Origin: Panaeolus papilionaceus
Taxonomy: Eukaryota; Basidiomycota; Agaricomycetes; Agaricales
Direction: 5' to 3'
Length of the DNA stretch: 64,000 nt
Assembly: GCA_015501605.1 (NCBI GenBank)
Contig: JADNRZ010000020.1
Location: 248,001 to 312,000, forward strand
The translations under genes were made by a program, and so were the position numbers. Numbering within the stretch: position 1 is the first letter of the stretch; each line of letters opens with the position of its first letter. The notes below the pieces were generated by a model. The model was not told the origin of the DNA and ran no database searches. It was given only the letters and a program-made list of their open reading frames with translations. Of this stretch, positions 32,832 through 45,298 are shown in pieces.

Positions 32832-35800
32832 TCCGAGGCTTCTCTTGCTCTGATTCATGTAACTTCCTTGAGACCATTAGGTTGATCTCTTATGGAGATT
32901 GTGCAAATCACTGGCTGTAGTCCCGGAAATGAAGAGGTGGTTATCATCGGTGGGTATCCGATTTTAGATCAGCATTGAAAACTTGTAGTCATACCATCTG
33001 TTCTTAGGTGTCAAGAGTGGGATGCGATTATTATAAGGACGGTAGCCACATAGATATTAGACAATGTATAAATTATACGTCTCGCGAGATATTTATTTCA
33101 GCACGGGACATTTGTGATAATGTAATCCATAAAGGTTGTTTTTAAATAATTATGAACAGTTGCGCAGGCGCGAACGAAGGGCGAAGATACATGAGGAAAA
33201 GGTAAAGAGGCGAAGGAAGATCGGCACTATGCGAAAGGCCTCGGTGAATGCCACGCGTAGCGACGGTCCGCTTTGCTAGGTCACTTGGTGCCGAGGAACA
33301 GGCCCCTACAGGCGCCCTCCAGTCGGGGTCGACATTTTTTTTATACCTACCGATATCTCTCGCCTCCAGCCATAATCGAAAAAATTTGCACCATCTTCGT
33401 TTCGCATCTAATTGTTACCGACATTGGGTGTGACACTGGCTCGAAGATATTTGAGGTTATATATGTTACTCTGAGCGCCCGCGGCCCATATGTGCACAAC
33501 ATATGCAACATATTCAGTTGAGTCACCGTCCTCATCTTCCGCAAGTAGATCGCCTTCATGATTAGGTTATTGTAAATATGTACACTCCACCACATCTTCA
33601 ATCCCGCTGTTTCCGAGGCTGAGTGCAGTGTGATTCTGGTATTCAATCCTCCGCAAGTCAAGTTTTCAGCAACGTTTCAACATCCAAAGTTGTCCGATTC
33701 AATCCCTTACAGCCTCAAAAGGTCAGCGATTGGATTTTTACTATCGTTTTGGGGACCTTTTACCGATCTCATATCCCGAAACATAGAGTCGTTTCATGAC
33801 ACATATGCCCTCTGCAACCGTTATCCCTCGTCACTCATCTGATGCTTTATTCGAAGATGCCACGCTACAAAGGCATGACGCCCTTCATTTTCGTTGGGAT
33901 GCTAGAGATTTAAGCTTCATTAGAATTTATCACCTGCCCATATTACTTTTATTCTCTGATTTCCTCAGGACCGGCACCGTGGTCGGATTTCAAGCTTGGC
34001 CGACACATATGTACTCACCCTTCGCGTCTTTTATTTTGAAGTTAGCCGCTTACATATACGGAGCTATCGCACCAACTTACAGTGACCCTGCCACCTGCAA
34101 GTGCAAGCTGTGAGGTGTACATCCTGTCGTACAGCATGTCGTTCCACTGTAGTGCTGAAACAACCGAGAAGGCAGCATAACTAGTTGACTCAACTAATTC
34201 AACTAAGCGTCGGGTTGTTCACCTCAACGTTGTACATCGCTTGCAATTAAATAATTAAATGTGATACATTCCAAGTGTTGTGATATCGTGCAAGTCGGTT
34301 CTGTGTGAGACCCAACGCGGTTGGCAGGAATATTCCATGAGCCACCTAAATCTACATCGTGTTTCCGACGTAAAAGAATTCTACCCATTTGGTAGACTCG
34401 AGGTCCAATTGAGCACACACACCTCAATTGAGTTGAATCTATCCCGTGTGATGCAACGCACTAGGACGCAGATATCGAGGGCTAATTTGTCGAATTTGTT
34501 GACTCCTATCGGACAGAACCTTATACCAAGACGCAATATACCTACCCCATGAAAATCCTAGGGTCAGAGAGATGAAAAAATGGGGAACCCTGTGATCAAC
34601 CACCCCAGATTTAGTGTCGTTTCTGACCGCTGGGGATTAATACGAAGCGTGACACACTCATGACCCATCGATGGTCGTTCTGAGCGTTGTGCCTTGCGGG
34701 CGGATCGTCTGAAGACCACTTCTTGACCCGTTTTCTTGCGGAATGGCAGTCACAATGGAACACTAGCCCAGAAAATGCTCTGTTCTGCTTGAAAGTCGTA
34801 ATACTTGCAATGAATTGGGGGACCAACTCGACTACCTCGACTAGCGAGGTTGGATAGCATGTTACGCTGGGTACAAACACTTGACGCACATTACGCTCCT
34901 GACTTGCCTCCTGTACGTTCATATTCCGGCATCTGTCCTGTGCGAAGTGCATTCGAGCTTAAACTTTGTAATCCCTTCCAGGATCAAAATCCCACAATGG
35001 GTCTATGCTACTCACTGTTCGATCGCATATTATCGTGAAGAACCCTTCCGCAGTTACGTATGTCTTGATTTGGCTTGGACTCGAATTTATATATCAGAGA
35101 GTACGGGCACCCCTTAACAAGTGTTATAAGCAATCAATGCACTGTTATTGTGCTTGTTTTCTAGATGTGTTTGACTAGTAACCAGACTGGTTCACGAGTC
35201 TAGTGTTTGACCTGTGGGGGTCACCATCGTAGGCGTGGGAATTATGGACGGCTTGGCATAATGCAGGCTCAATTCGGGTCCGAAGACACATTGATACATT
35301 CGACTCTCTGTAGTTGGAGTCGTCGAGTAGTGGAGAGAGAAGGATTGTCGAGAACCAGTCCTCCCAGGGTGATGCACGAATGAGCCCCCACACCTACCAC
35401 ACCCTAACTTAGTAATACGGACCTCGCGAGGCAAGTCCATGGGTTATCTCGTTGTTCTGTGTATGATTCGATGAAAAAACCAAGTAGCGGAACACATTTG
35501 AATCCTGAATTTTCTGACTATATCTCGTCGCATCCGGTCCACTGCTCATATAGCTAGCATAGCCAGTAAGCATCAAGTTTGGATTAATCCCTTCTGGATT
35601 TGGCGTCACCATCAAGTGTTAAATTTAACCTTGTCCAATATTAAATACAAGTTTCATGCGGCTTCGGATGAATTGCTTAATCGACCGCGGGGGTGTTAGC
35701 ACTGTAATAGTACGCAAAAAGGAGGTTTTTGTTGTTGGTGTACAAAACGACTCAGCACTTCCTTACCCGGTCGTTCGTTTTCTAGGCTATGATTTCCACA

Positions 35801-36538
35801 AAAGATTCGCTTAAATTGGAACTAGGTTGTAGTCAACCTCCGATTAAACATTAGGACACACATTAATTCACCTAATCAAGTTATAATGTCTGTCATGCGC
35901 TCACAAATTACAAAAAAACGCAAAATACTGGCGTTAAATCGTTATTTGACTAAATGTTTGGATATGAGAAGCCCTTTAACTGCGAAGCTGAATATTTAGA
36001 CAGTTCAGAAATCTTCAGGAAATAACAAAAATTGCTCCTTTACATCTATGATATTCGCTATACCTTCGTGAGGTTCAACATGATGGTCAACGCTTGAGAT
36101 ATGCTGACGCGCACCGTTATGATTTCCAAATCCCATTGCCTTCTCAGCCATAGCTGTACCTTAATTGCAGGACTTTCTGGAAGAAGAGACACGTCCAATT
36201 CTATTCTCTCCCACCAGCATGTCCGCTATAGTGTCGCCGTTGTCATGTTAGTAGTTTTCGGGTTGGAAGGCACAGACTGATTGACCACTTGCCATCGGAG
36301 TGAGAGCGCCGTGATATTCAGTCCAATCGGACTCGGCGGTCGAAGTATTAACCAAGCCTGGCTCACTTGCATTCGTGTCAGTGGAGAAGTTGCTCACTTG
36401 GAAGAAAGCCCCCACGAGAGAGTATAATTTGCCAAGCTGAGGAGCTGCTGTCCGACACCCCCATTTCTCTGCAATGGAGAATCCCCTGAAAGAACGGGTA
36501 AGTACTGGTATAAAATAGAATAATAATATAGAAATTAA
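32832..36538. other. Long stretch with no recognised gene
   Basis: Frames on both strands are short and featureless. Sequence composition is unremarkable, with AT-rich patches at about 33060-33150 and 35800-36000. ATGGAGAATCCCCTGAAAGA followed by a GTAAGT donor at about 36475 could be a first exon on the plus strand, but no continuation was found. Confidence 0.4.
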
Positions 36539-37086
36539 TCACCGCCTGCGTAGTAATGAGAGGAGTGTGTTGATGCGACCCACAAATGATTTATGGCTCA
36601 TTACTGGAAGAAGTGTCCCCCGGGACTTTGAGAGTAGCAATGAGGCGATGGCAACCTTCATGTGATCATTTGCCGTCCAACTCTGGGGATCGATAACAAA
36701 GAATTGGAGGTCTTCCTGTAGAAACGCCACAGGTAAAGGCTCCCTCTCAAGGTTTGAGGTTGTCATTTTGTAAAACATCGCGTCCCAGACCAGATCAAGC
36801 GTATACGTAAGGCATTCAGGAGGGAGCTGTTCAGCCTGTTGAGTGAAACTGTCCTCTGATTTGATTGTGTAACCTCCCTACTTACGGTGCATTGGATGAA
36901 CGCCCCTCCTTCAGTTCGAGAGCTATTAGCAAGTATTTGTGCGGCTACCATGTTGGGAATGATTTCGAAGGTACCATGAGCAATCGTAAACCACGTGTCT
37001 CGCATTATGAGAACGACGCCGGATGAATTCGAGATAGCGCCTGTGATTATATTTATATCGTGTGTTGAACTCCAGGGAGTCGACAT
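36539..37086 (-). CDS. Hypothetical protein, two exons, 165 aa
   Basis: Exons 37086-36886 and 36835-36539 with a 50-bp phase-0 intron (GTAAGT donor, AACAG acceptor) form a continuous frame from ATG to stop. Recognisable stretches include VLIMRDTWFTIAHGTFEIIP, AEQLPPECLTYTLDLVWDAM and DLQFFVIDPQSWTANDHMKV. The composition is that of a globular protein, but no family is recognised. The short plus-strand frames here are shadows. The exact fit of the splice junction is the main support. Confidence 0.55.
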
Positions 37087-37908
37087 GTTACGAGTATTCG
37101 GGTCCCACAGTTTTCAAAACGCGCGGGCTTGTAGTGGAGAGGCGTAAAGACAGGGCAACAATAAAGGTCGCTTAAGGTATCGGGAGTTTGGGTAGATGTG
37201 CATTTATGTGGAGTGCGGTTCTTCTCAGGGCCACCTACTCGTACTCAGTATTGCCGCCATAGGATAACACTTTAGAATTCAGACGTCCGATATGCACAAA
37301 GACGGTACGACTAAATGTTTCCCTGATGATGGTCTTCCCCTGTTCTCCTTGTTTAGGGTTTAGGCTGTATTGTCGGAGATTTATATAGGCGTATCCCTTC
37401 TCATCGTTTAACTGATCTAGGACCGTCGCTGCTTCAATACATATGTCATAGTTCAGGATGGAATCTTTGATCTATGCCTTGGCGATACGGCTGATGTTTT
37501 ACATAAACCTCCCACCTCCGACTGACCCACGAATGTAGACGATGGCAGATTGTCATCAATTCAAAGTGAGATCTAGTCGGCGGGATCATGCTGCCTTTGC
37601 TCTTATCCGCAACAGTCCGTTGGAATCCTGGATAGCCTGAAGTTCCTCCGATGGTTTGATCTGGACGCCGAACGATACTTGTCAATTGACGAGCACGGGC
37701 AGCCTCCCCGCGGGCGTAAATGGAAGCCCAAACTTGAATGCACTACCGATCACACACATACACATCGACTCCCGCATTTCCTCCATCTGCTGTGGGATTA
37801 ATATTGGATTGGTGCCCTGTAGCTAAAATTCTTCAACCAAAGCTTGAACTCGCCGTTGAGCTCCTCTAATCGCGACAAAGGCAAAGAAGGAACAACCAGC
37901 TTGATCAT
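37087..37908. other. No gene recognised
   Basis: Short frames only. This region separates the divergently oriented genes at 36.5-37.1 kb (minus) and 37.9-40.7 kb (plus) and may hold both promoters. Confidence 0.35.
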
Positions 37909-40682
37909 ATGCATCGTACCAAGGGTCTTCCAGCAAAATCCCTTGGGGATTCCACTTTTAGGATGCCGACGAGGCTTAGAACTCGTCTCAAAGCCAGGCA
38001 TGGTGCTGAAGACCTTGTAAAAAGGGCGCTTGATCACCGTCAGACAACATTGCAGAGGATTCCTCCCGCACCTCTTCCAAAAATGCGACAGCAGGAAAGT
38101 TTGACTATCATCAACGTTTGTTCATGCACTGATGCTCAGCCGCCATTGAGAAAACAGGCTGTAAAACTCGGGAAACGTCCAAGTATGAGGCCGTATGTCG
38201 AGATTAGGCAGAAAATCTCAAAAAAAGGAGCAGACCCCATGACCAACAGCCAAAACCCCACAACCTTGCCCAGCACGAACATATTGAAGGATGATCACGG
38301 TGGAGATCAAGCTCAGCAGATCCAACCACTCAACTCCGATGAAGATGAAGGCGGAGAATCAGGTATCACAGACATTCTCAGCCTCGACCAGAAGCATATT
38401 CTATTTGAAGGTTTCACGCGTGTGCAGGAACTCATACGTGAACTCAGTGTGACATCGGGGGTCAACGTCGAGGTCATTGAGCGCCTCAGGCTTGTTCGGT
38501 TAAAGCTTGAAGGGGCATCGCTACCGAGGAGCGGAAACGATTGGAACACGTATGCCAGCCTGTTCGCTCAGTCCCCTGACACAGAACTAGCTCGTCTTGA
38601 GCCTGGGCAGCGACCTGAACGTAGGTGCACTGATTTATTCTTCATCGACGCTTAAATCTGAAAAAAACCATCAGCTGGCCAACAGATCTCCCCGAACATT
38701 ATATCCCTTGCATATAATCGATTCAAGATCGACCATGGGGACAAGTATCGGGAGGTTTTACGCGTCTTCAGGGATATACAAATGCTAAAGCACGTCAACG
38801 TGACTGAGAAAGACCAGAGCAAAATGTTTAAACAATATTTCTCTGGTCGTATCTGCCGCATTGTGAGTTCCCTTTCCAGCTTTTTTTGGCAGTATTCTAA
38901 TTCAGTCCATGGTCTAGATGGATGTCGCCGCAACCTTTGGGTTTCATTCCTCCCTGGAAGCGTGCACAAGTACTCCGAGTCTAGATCCCGACCTCTCTTT
39001 ATCTTACCAGACAAGTTTTGCGAAGGATGTACGTTCAACCCACTCTTTTTTTCATCCAGGCCGTCTGGCTAATTGAAATCGTCTCAGTTCTACAAAGAAA
39101 TGCTTCAGACTGAACCGTTGGTGGTTCAAAGGGTTTTCCGTGCTCATGTTCAGTAAGCACGGCTTGTCGGGGCAATTCTGTCTGACCACCGGCTGACCTA
39201 CTACGTAGACGCCAAGCAGCCCAGACGGTCATACAATCTCTGCGCTCAAATCACCACCCTGATACAGGAAATCAACATGTGAACCACACCAATACGGAGG
39301 GTGCGGAGAAGAGGGTCGTGCAGCATTTGTCGGTAGTGGATACCAAAAAGGTTACCGAGAAGGAGCAAAAAGAAGTTATACACAGCTACATATCAGGTCT
39401 GCTCGGTTCGTGATTTCATAATTTTAACTAGGAAAAGCAGTAACTCTGACTGTAATCTGCAACTAGAAAGTGTGAAGATCACGTCGACGTCAAAGCAGAC
39501 TTGGACACTACTTCCTGAGTTGCTTGCTACAAATCGAGTTTCGATAGTCAACTGGCCTCACGGCGCCGCGTTCCCGACAACATATCACAATAACAAGGGG
39601 CTCGCGAATCTAGGAAAAGGATTGCGACTCTTATATCTCTCGACAATAGAGGACAATCCTGACACTCGACTTAGAATCGTATCGTGGTGTCCATGGGGTA
39701 CGTTTATCCCCCGCATTTTTTATATAGACAATAACATGTTAACTTGATTTAGGGAAAGCCGAGGATACACCAATTATCCAGTGCGCCCCAGTTCCCGCTC
39801 AAGGACGAGCAAAATGTCTGTATGCAAATGAAGCAGAATTGTACAATGGTCCTACTTCTGAGGAGAAGGGAATGCAACCAGCACACGTCCAAATGCCCAT
39901 GATGGGTAACCCGGAGGATCCACCACCGGCCTCACGAAAAAAAAAGAGTAAACCAAAGCGTACACGTTCGGCTGATAGACGCGGAATCGACATGGCTCGA
40001 GGTCATAAGCACATCGTCACTTTATCAGGCGCAAAGGAGAGTAGACAGGGACTTCCTCAAAACGACTTCGGCAATGCGAATCTGGAAGAATTATCTAGAC
40101 ACCAGGCACAAAGAGAGGAGGAACGTGGAACTGGCGCAAAAACCATGAACGCCCGAGGAAGTGGGTCAGCAGGACCTAACGAATATAGAGCTAGAGAGCG
40201 TGTCTCAGGTATGTGTACTGCGCTTGTCTTGTTTCTTTGATACACCGTACATGCATAAAGCATTTTTATCTTAATTGTTGACCGTATATGTAGGTTCTAA
40301 GTCAACCAACAATGAGGTTTCAATGCCACTTAATCAAATACCTTCACGCGCACACTTTACAGGTTCGGACACCATATTTAGAAGCCAACTCCGAGCCGCG
40401 AGTACTTCCTCGTCAGCGTCAAGGAACCATTCACCCTATGTTGTCCCAGACATGCACCATCCAACAGATTGGGTAGAGGGTCGCAACAGACACAATCGCC
40501 CTTTGCAGTCCGGTCTACCACCCTCACATTTGATAGGAAGTGTCAGCGACGGACGGTACAATGGTTCCCTGAGAATGGGTCGTCAATATCGCGACGCCGC
40601 TCCAGATTGGCGGCAATCCCATTACTACGCCGCTCCATCTTTTGCTCGTTTTGAACACCCTGACCACCCGACTAGTAACTAG
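37909..40682 (+). CDS. Large hypothetical protein with NWP-motif domain, eight exons, about 782 aa
   Basis: Eight exons fit in frame: 37909-38620, 38675-38862, 38918-39028, 39088-39152, 39209-39405, 39467-39697, 39753-40208, 40294-40682; introns are 54-85 bp. The N-terminus is basic with a disordered acidic middle. Exon 2 holds ISLAYNRFKIDHGDKYREVL and KDQSKMFKQYFSG. Exons 5-6 contain a domain with WTLLPELLATNRVSIVNWP, followed by GLRLLYLSTIEDN and the conserved PWGKAEDTPIIQC boundary. The C-terminal 280 residues are low-complexity, with a Lys/Arg cluster (RKKKSKPKRTRSADRR) that could be a nuclear localisation signal. The domain recurs at 53.5-53.9 kb with introns at the same positions. Similar proteins are widespread hypothetical proteins in Agaricomycetes to my recollection, and no function is known to me. 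The start codon is the least certain part. Confidence 0.65.
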
Positions 40683-41457
40683 ATGTAGCACGACAAGGGA
40701 TTGAATTTATTTCATACTGCCACGAGAAAAATAGTATTATGAGAAAAATTTCGCGACAGATCTTCTTTAATCCTTCTTGCTGACTAGGAACTCTCACCAT
40801 TCACCTTTCACTGTATGTTTCGAGATCTCTATCGTCTCACGTTCGAGTTTCGCACATGCCATGTCTAAACGTGGGCCATAACGAAACAGCAAGAATACCA
40901 CGGGAATCAGATAATACCCATCTTACGGCGTGTTTCTATACTCCCTCTCTTCCTTAGTACGTACACTATATATTCTGTTGAATCCACTATAGTCACTACG
41001 TCGCCTCGATAGCTCGGCGGTGGCTCGTTCCCTCTTCTCTTCACCCATGGGGACCTCCTCCCAATTTTCGTTATCTCCGAGTCTGTTGCTTTTACGTCTA
41101 GATCCTTTTCCACCTCGAGCGCGTATCTGGATCTTTGTATCTCAGAGTCCCATTGAAGCATCTGACAGTGTGTGTGAAATCTTTATGTGAAGTTGTTTCA
41201 AAGGAGGTTCTCTGTTGACCACAGTCGTTCGCTCGGTTCGAAGAAGTCACAACATGCATAGGAAATGTTGCACTGTTGCGCTGTTTTATTGATTAGTCGA
41301 GGTACTCACCCGATTTTTTCAAACCCAAGGCCAGAACATCGGCGGAGAATAAGGTTGTCGATTCTTCGACTGCGACGGGACGCCTCCTTGTCCTCCTGAT
41401 ATCTATATAATCCCTTTGGAATTTCTGTGCTTCGTACTTGTGTCCGTTCTTATTCGC
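40683..41457. other. No gene recognised
   Basis: An 84-codon minus-strand frame at 41161-40907 is charged (RSRYALEVEKDLDVKATDSE) but has no domain or splice partner. Otherwise nothing is seen. Confidence 0.35.
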
Positions 41458-42622
41458 ATGACCACCCCCCGTACCAACTGGAAGTCACAGAGTCAATCCT
41501 GGGCAGACATCTATGATTCCTGCCGGGATATGCAACGGCACTCATCGGAGCTTGTCGTCTATAGCATACAGGCAGCACAGGTTGTCACAATAGCCTGGTA
41601 TTTTCCAATATTCACCTCCTCTTGTTTACGCTGAAGATGATTCAGGCCAATGTCATCACATCGTGTAAAGATTACAGCAGCAGGGCTGAAAGAATGGCTA
41701 CGTCTCCGAGGTCTTCATTGGCCCTGCTTCTGTGCACAACAAGCCGAAGGACATGACGACAGATCATCCCGAATTGTCAGTGCTTCCGCTACAGGCGATG
41801 TCCACATTTTTTGTCATTTCGATCCTCCCCAGTGTCCATTTTACAGTTCAGTATTTCATCGTTCCTACAATTGAGTTCAAAGCTTATTGCATCACGACTG
41901 AGCAGTGAATATCTCTCGTCGATATGATGCAAGTTCTGTAACCAGCACCTACAGTCATCTCACAAGGCTCCAAATTGGTGCGTGCGGCGACTATTTACTG
42001 CTTACCAACTCATGCGAGTCGCATCTCAGGTGATCCAACACATTCTCAACATCTCCAACCAACTTACGTTCGCAAATTAATCGAATGCGCTATCAAGAAT
42101 CTACCATCGGCGTCTATTTGCCCATATCTACAATACTTCGCTGGCGACTGGGTTTCTGACGTCCGACAGCTGAGTGGCGGCACATACACCCTCTCCAATC
42201 GTGTCATGACACGTGTGTATTAAATCTCAACATATCGCACTGAACAACCTATTGATCTTCTGACAGGCAGATCTTCCCGACCATACCCACTGATTGAAGG
42301 GACCAGTACTCAGTGGTCGTCAGGCGCAACAATCGTAAATGCAGATCCAAGTTGGATGAATACCAGCACGAAGGGCAAAGGGAGAGAGCATATTGATGTC
42401 CCTGGTCCGTCTCGTAGCGGTCCAGCCAAGGGCAGGCGCTCTCGCGATAGGACACGGTTTGCTACCCAGTTGGAGCTCGTTCGTAGACTGTCGAATGGCC
42501 GAGGTATCAGTACCAAGGCTTTCGGTGAGATTTTCGAACACTGCAAAAGGTGCAGCCGAACCTTCCTAGCGGCTAATTTTGAGGCGCACTCCCGTAATTG
42601 TTCTGTCATGGAACTCTTTTAA
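41458..42622 (+). CDS. Possible gene with C-terminal C2HC zinc finger (exon chain unresolved)
   Basis: The most secure part is the last frame, 42356-42622, ending in CKRCSRTFLAANFEAHSRNC. This has Cys-X2-Cys-X11-His-X3-Cys spacing, that of the C2HC_2 type zinc finger. It is preceded by a basic, disordered stretch (KGRRSRDRTRF). Upstream plus-strand frames at 41458-41580 (MTTPRTNWKSQSQSWADIYD) and 41975-42223 (LIECAIKNLPSASICPYLQY, WVSDVRQLSGGTYTLSNR) look coding and could be earlier exons, but I could not join them cleanly. The function is unknown; nucleic-acid binding is plausible from the finger alone. Confidence 0.35.
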
Positions 42623-43828
42623 CGTAGTCTTCGGCCATGGTCTTTGATTTATCTCATCTTTTATGGCAAGCCTTCTGCACAAAAAATCATGTGCGCAGTT
42701 ATCTGTCCTTACCCTCGAAATGGAACTGTATTTATCTATTTCGAGTGTATCTATACCCGCATCAAGTCCAAAAGTGGGGGATATATCTTGGTTGAAGCAA
42801 ATAAATACACAAATTTTCACTCGTTTTGTGGGCTGATACCTTGAAACCGCAGATGTAGCAGCACAACTTGGTGCGATATATCTGTGAGAAGCACAGATAT
42901 CCACGCACGCTCGGCGACTTCCGCAGGAACTAATGGGATGAGGATGACTTCATGGTCAAAGGTTTGGTCAAGGGCAACAACTGGGCTTGTCAGGAATTCG
43001 TTTGAGAAGGTCAAGGGAAGCTTCACATGCATTCCGTCGTCGTAGGTGCAGCACGTACTAAAATTATTAGAATGATTTCCTTTGAATTCAATTAGGTGCG
43101 ATAACAGCCTGGATGTCCCTAATCGTATTCGATGCTCTCCAGAAGGACATTGAGGAGATTATGGACCCGTGCATTCTGATACACGCATTCAAAGCTAGTT
43201 CTCCACCACTGAAACACAGTACATTACAAAGTACGCAGGTAGTCAGCGACGCCCTGATAACGCTCTGAGTCTGAGTATCATTGCAGCCTGTGTAGAGACG
43301 GTCAAGTCTGATTCGATGATTCGTATGAGATGGAATGGGGCTGAGGCTTGAGGCCCAGAGATGGTCTCATGGAAAATAATCTCATAACGAGATCTTGAAT
43401 GAGATTGCATGATGACTACCACATACTTTTGAGTGGTAACCAGTCCTTCCGACTCATTCGCGAGTCGTGACATACAAGTCTTTGTTGACAAGCCCTTTTC
43501 TAACACGGAGACGGGCAACGGTTGCCGCCAGGGCTAGAGAGCGAGGCGGTTTACTGTCGAGAAAGGGAGACCCAGAGTGGTGGTTGACCACACCAATTGG
43601 ACAATCTGTTCATCGAAACAAGAAAAATAAGCTTGAGGTAGATCAATTCCTCCATGTCTTCCGGCGTATCAAGACAACTTCAAGAAATAAGAATTAATAT
43701 CAGTTTATAGAGACAGGTGTTTATAAATTTCAAAATGTTTGTTTCTGTTGGCAGTTGGTTCTCAGCGCGATAGTTCCCCTTTCATTATAATGGTGAGTTG
43801 TAGGGAGCTTCATTTGCTGATAGGTTAG
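42623..43828. other. No confident gene; two minus-strand frames of protein-like composition
   Basis: Minus-strand frames 43518-43243 (VTTQKYVVVIMQSHSRSRYE) and 43032-42817 (DQTFDHEVILIPLVPAEVAE) may be exons of one gene. No start, splice chain or family could be assigned. Confidence 0.25.
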
Positions 43829-45298
43829 CTATCGCATTGAATTCTTTTTTGGAAAGAGCGACGCACAATCTACACGCCTAAGTGCCAAGTTCATCAGAAA
43901 CACTCTAAGTCGGAAGTGAAAGAAAGTTGGACTCACGAGGACGTTGGGGAGAAGAAGCGTCAGCATGAATGAGATGGAGGTAAGAGGGGTATCAAATCTA
44001 GAACGGGGATGAGACAGGGCCAGCGAGATGATAATAATTTGCCGCCTACTCTCCAGCCAGAAGAATGGTGCTGACAAGGCTTGACAGTAGGTTAGAAGAA
44101 TGAAATACGACGGCTACTAAACATGAGAACTCATTGTTGACGACAGCTTTGATGAAACATACCCTGCGCGTAAAACGTCTTTGTGAGGACCCCCGCATTG
44201 CTGTAGATAATATGTTCCTTCACTTTCCACCAGTTCTGTAAGAACCGTGAGTGATAAATACCAACATTCGGGTACCTGGACCTACGTAGGCGAAGACCAG
44301 TCCACTAATGAGATTGAGCGCGATACTTCCAGCTGTGACATACTATGGGACAAGTGGAATAATTTCTTCAACGTCAGGGTGGTTCTCGTATGACGACCAT
44401 AGGTACTCGGAAGTACGTACACTGAATTTGCTCCTATTAAAGGAGCCCGCTTGAAAGCAGCTTACACCTCCTGTTGTCAGCGATGACTTTGGGGAGAAGG
44501 CTTCCGTCCCATATACCCAGACTTCGATGCCTAAGTACGCCAATAAACAAAGAATGAGTGCAATCCCAAGATTTGGGTGTCTATCCCCCGCGGCGTGCGC
44601 CCGGTAGAGCGCGAAGACGTGCGGAACCAGATGCTGAGGGTTAAGTAAGTTTTCCGCTAGATGACACTTCCATCACTACTTACAAGGGGGATATATATCA
44701 AGTTCAGAAATATTAAAATATTATCACAAGTGGCCGGCGTGGAGACCGTTAATGTGGACACAACGACCACAACCCAGCAACCGAGGGTGAAATAACGAGA
44801 TAATAGGTACAAAACCTTTGGGAGGCTGAAGTCCTTGGGAGCGACCTGAAGGGAGAGGCGTCGTCAATATTCCTCCCTGACGTCAAGGTTGTTGAACATA
44901 CTAGGTTGACTTCATCGATGATTCTGAATAGGGGTATGTTACCCTTAGGAGTTGTGTCGAACGAATACCGGGAATTACTTACGAATTGAACAGTTCGAGG
45001 AGGAGAATTATAACTTGGGGGTTGTTAAGATGGGTACACGCCTAGAGGGGACAGGGCTAACTCACGGAACGCTGGACACGATACACATGCGACGATGTGG
45101 TCAGTGATGTGCAACGGTCCCATGAAAGCAGGCAACCTCACCTATTGCAGTGCTAGTTAAACTGATTGAAAACGAGTTTCAGTTGAATCCAATGTCTCTG
45201 GGGGTGGGTTGGGAAAAAAGCTCTTACACATCGATATCGAAGGTGGCAAACGGAGCTGAGGGGTCAGCTTGCCCTTGTTGAATAGGGAGATTGGGCAT
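43829..45298 (-). CDS. Multi-exon membrane protein, probably of the basidiomycete DUF6533 family
   Basis: Several short minus-strand exons encode hydrophobic segments. From ATG at 45298 come MPNLPIQQGQADPSAPFATF and later VIILLLELF. Near 44860-44690, LPKVLYLLSRYFTLGCWVVV resembles the KVLYxxxRYxxL signature of DUF6533 proteins. Near 44640-44460, VFALYRAHAAGDRHPNLGIA is followed by LILCLLAYLGIEVWVYG. Near 44340-44280, TAGSIALNLISGLVFAYV follows, and the C-terminal frame ends at 43829. DUF6533 proteins are seven-helix membrane proteins greatly expanded in mushrooms, with no established function. Exon boundaries are approximate and integrity is not proven, as some junctions could not be settled by eye. 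Confidence 0.5.
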
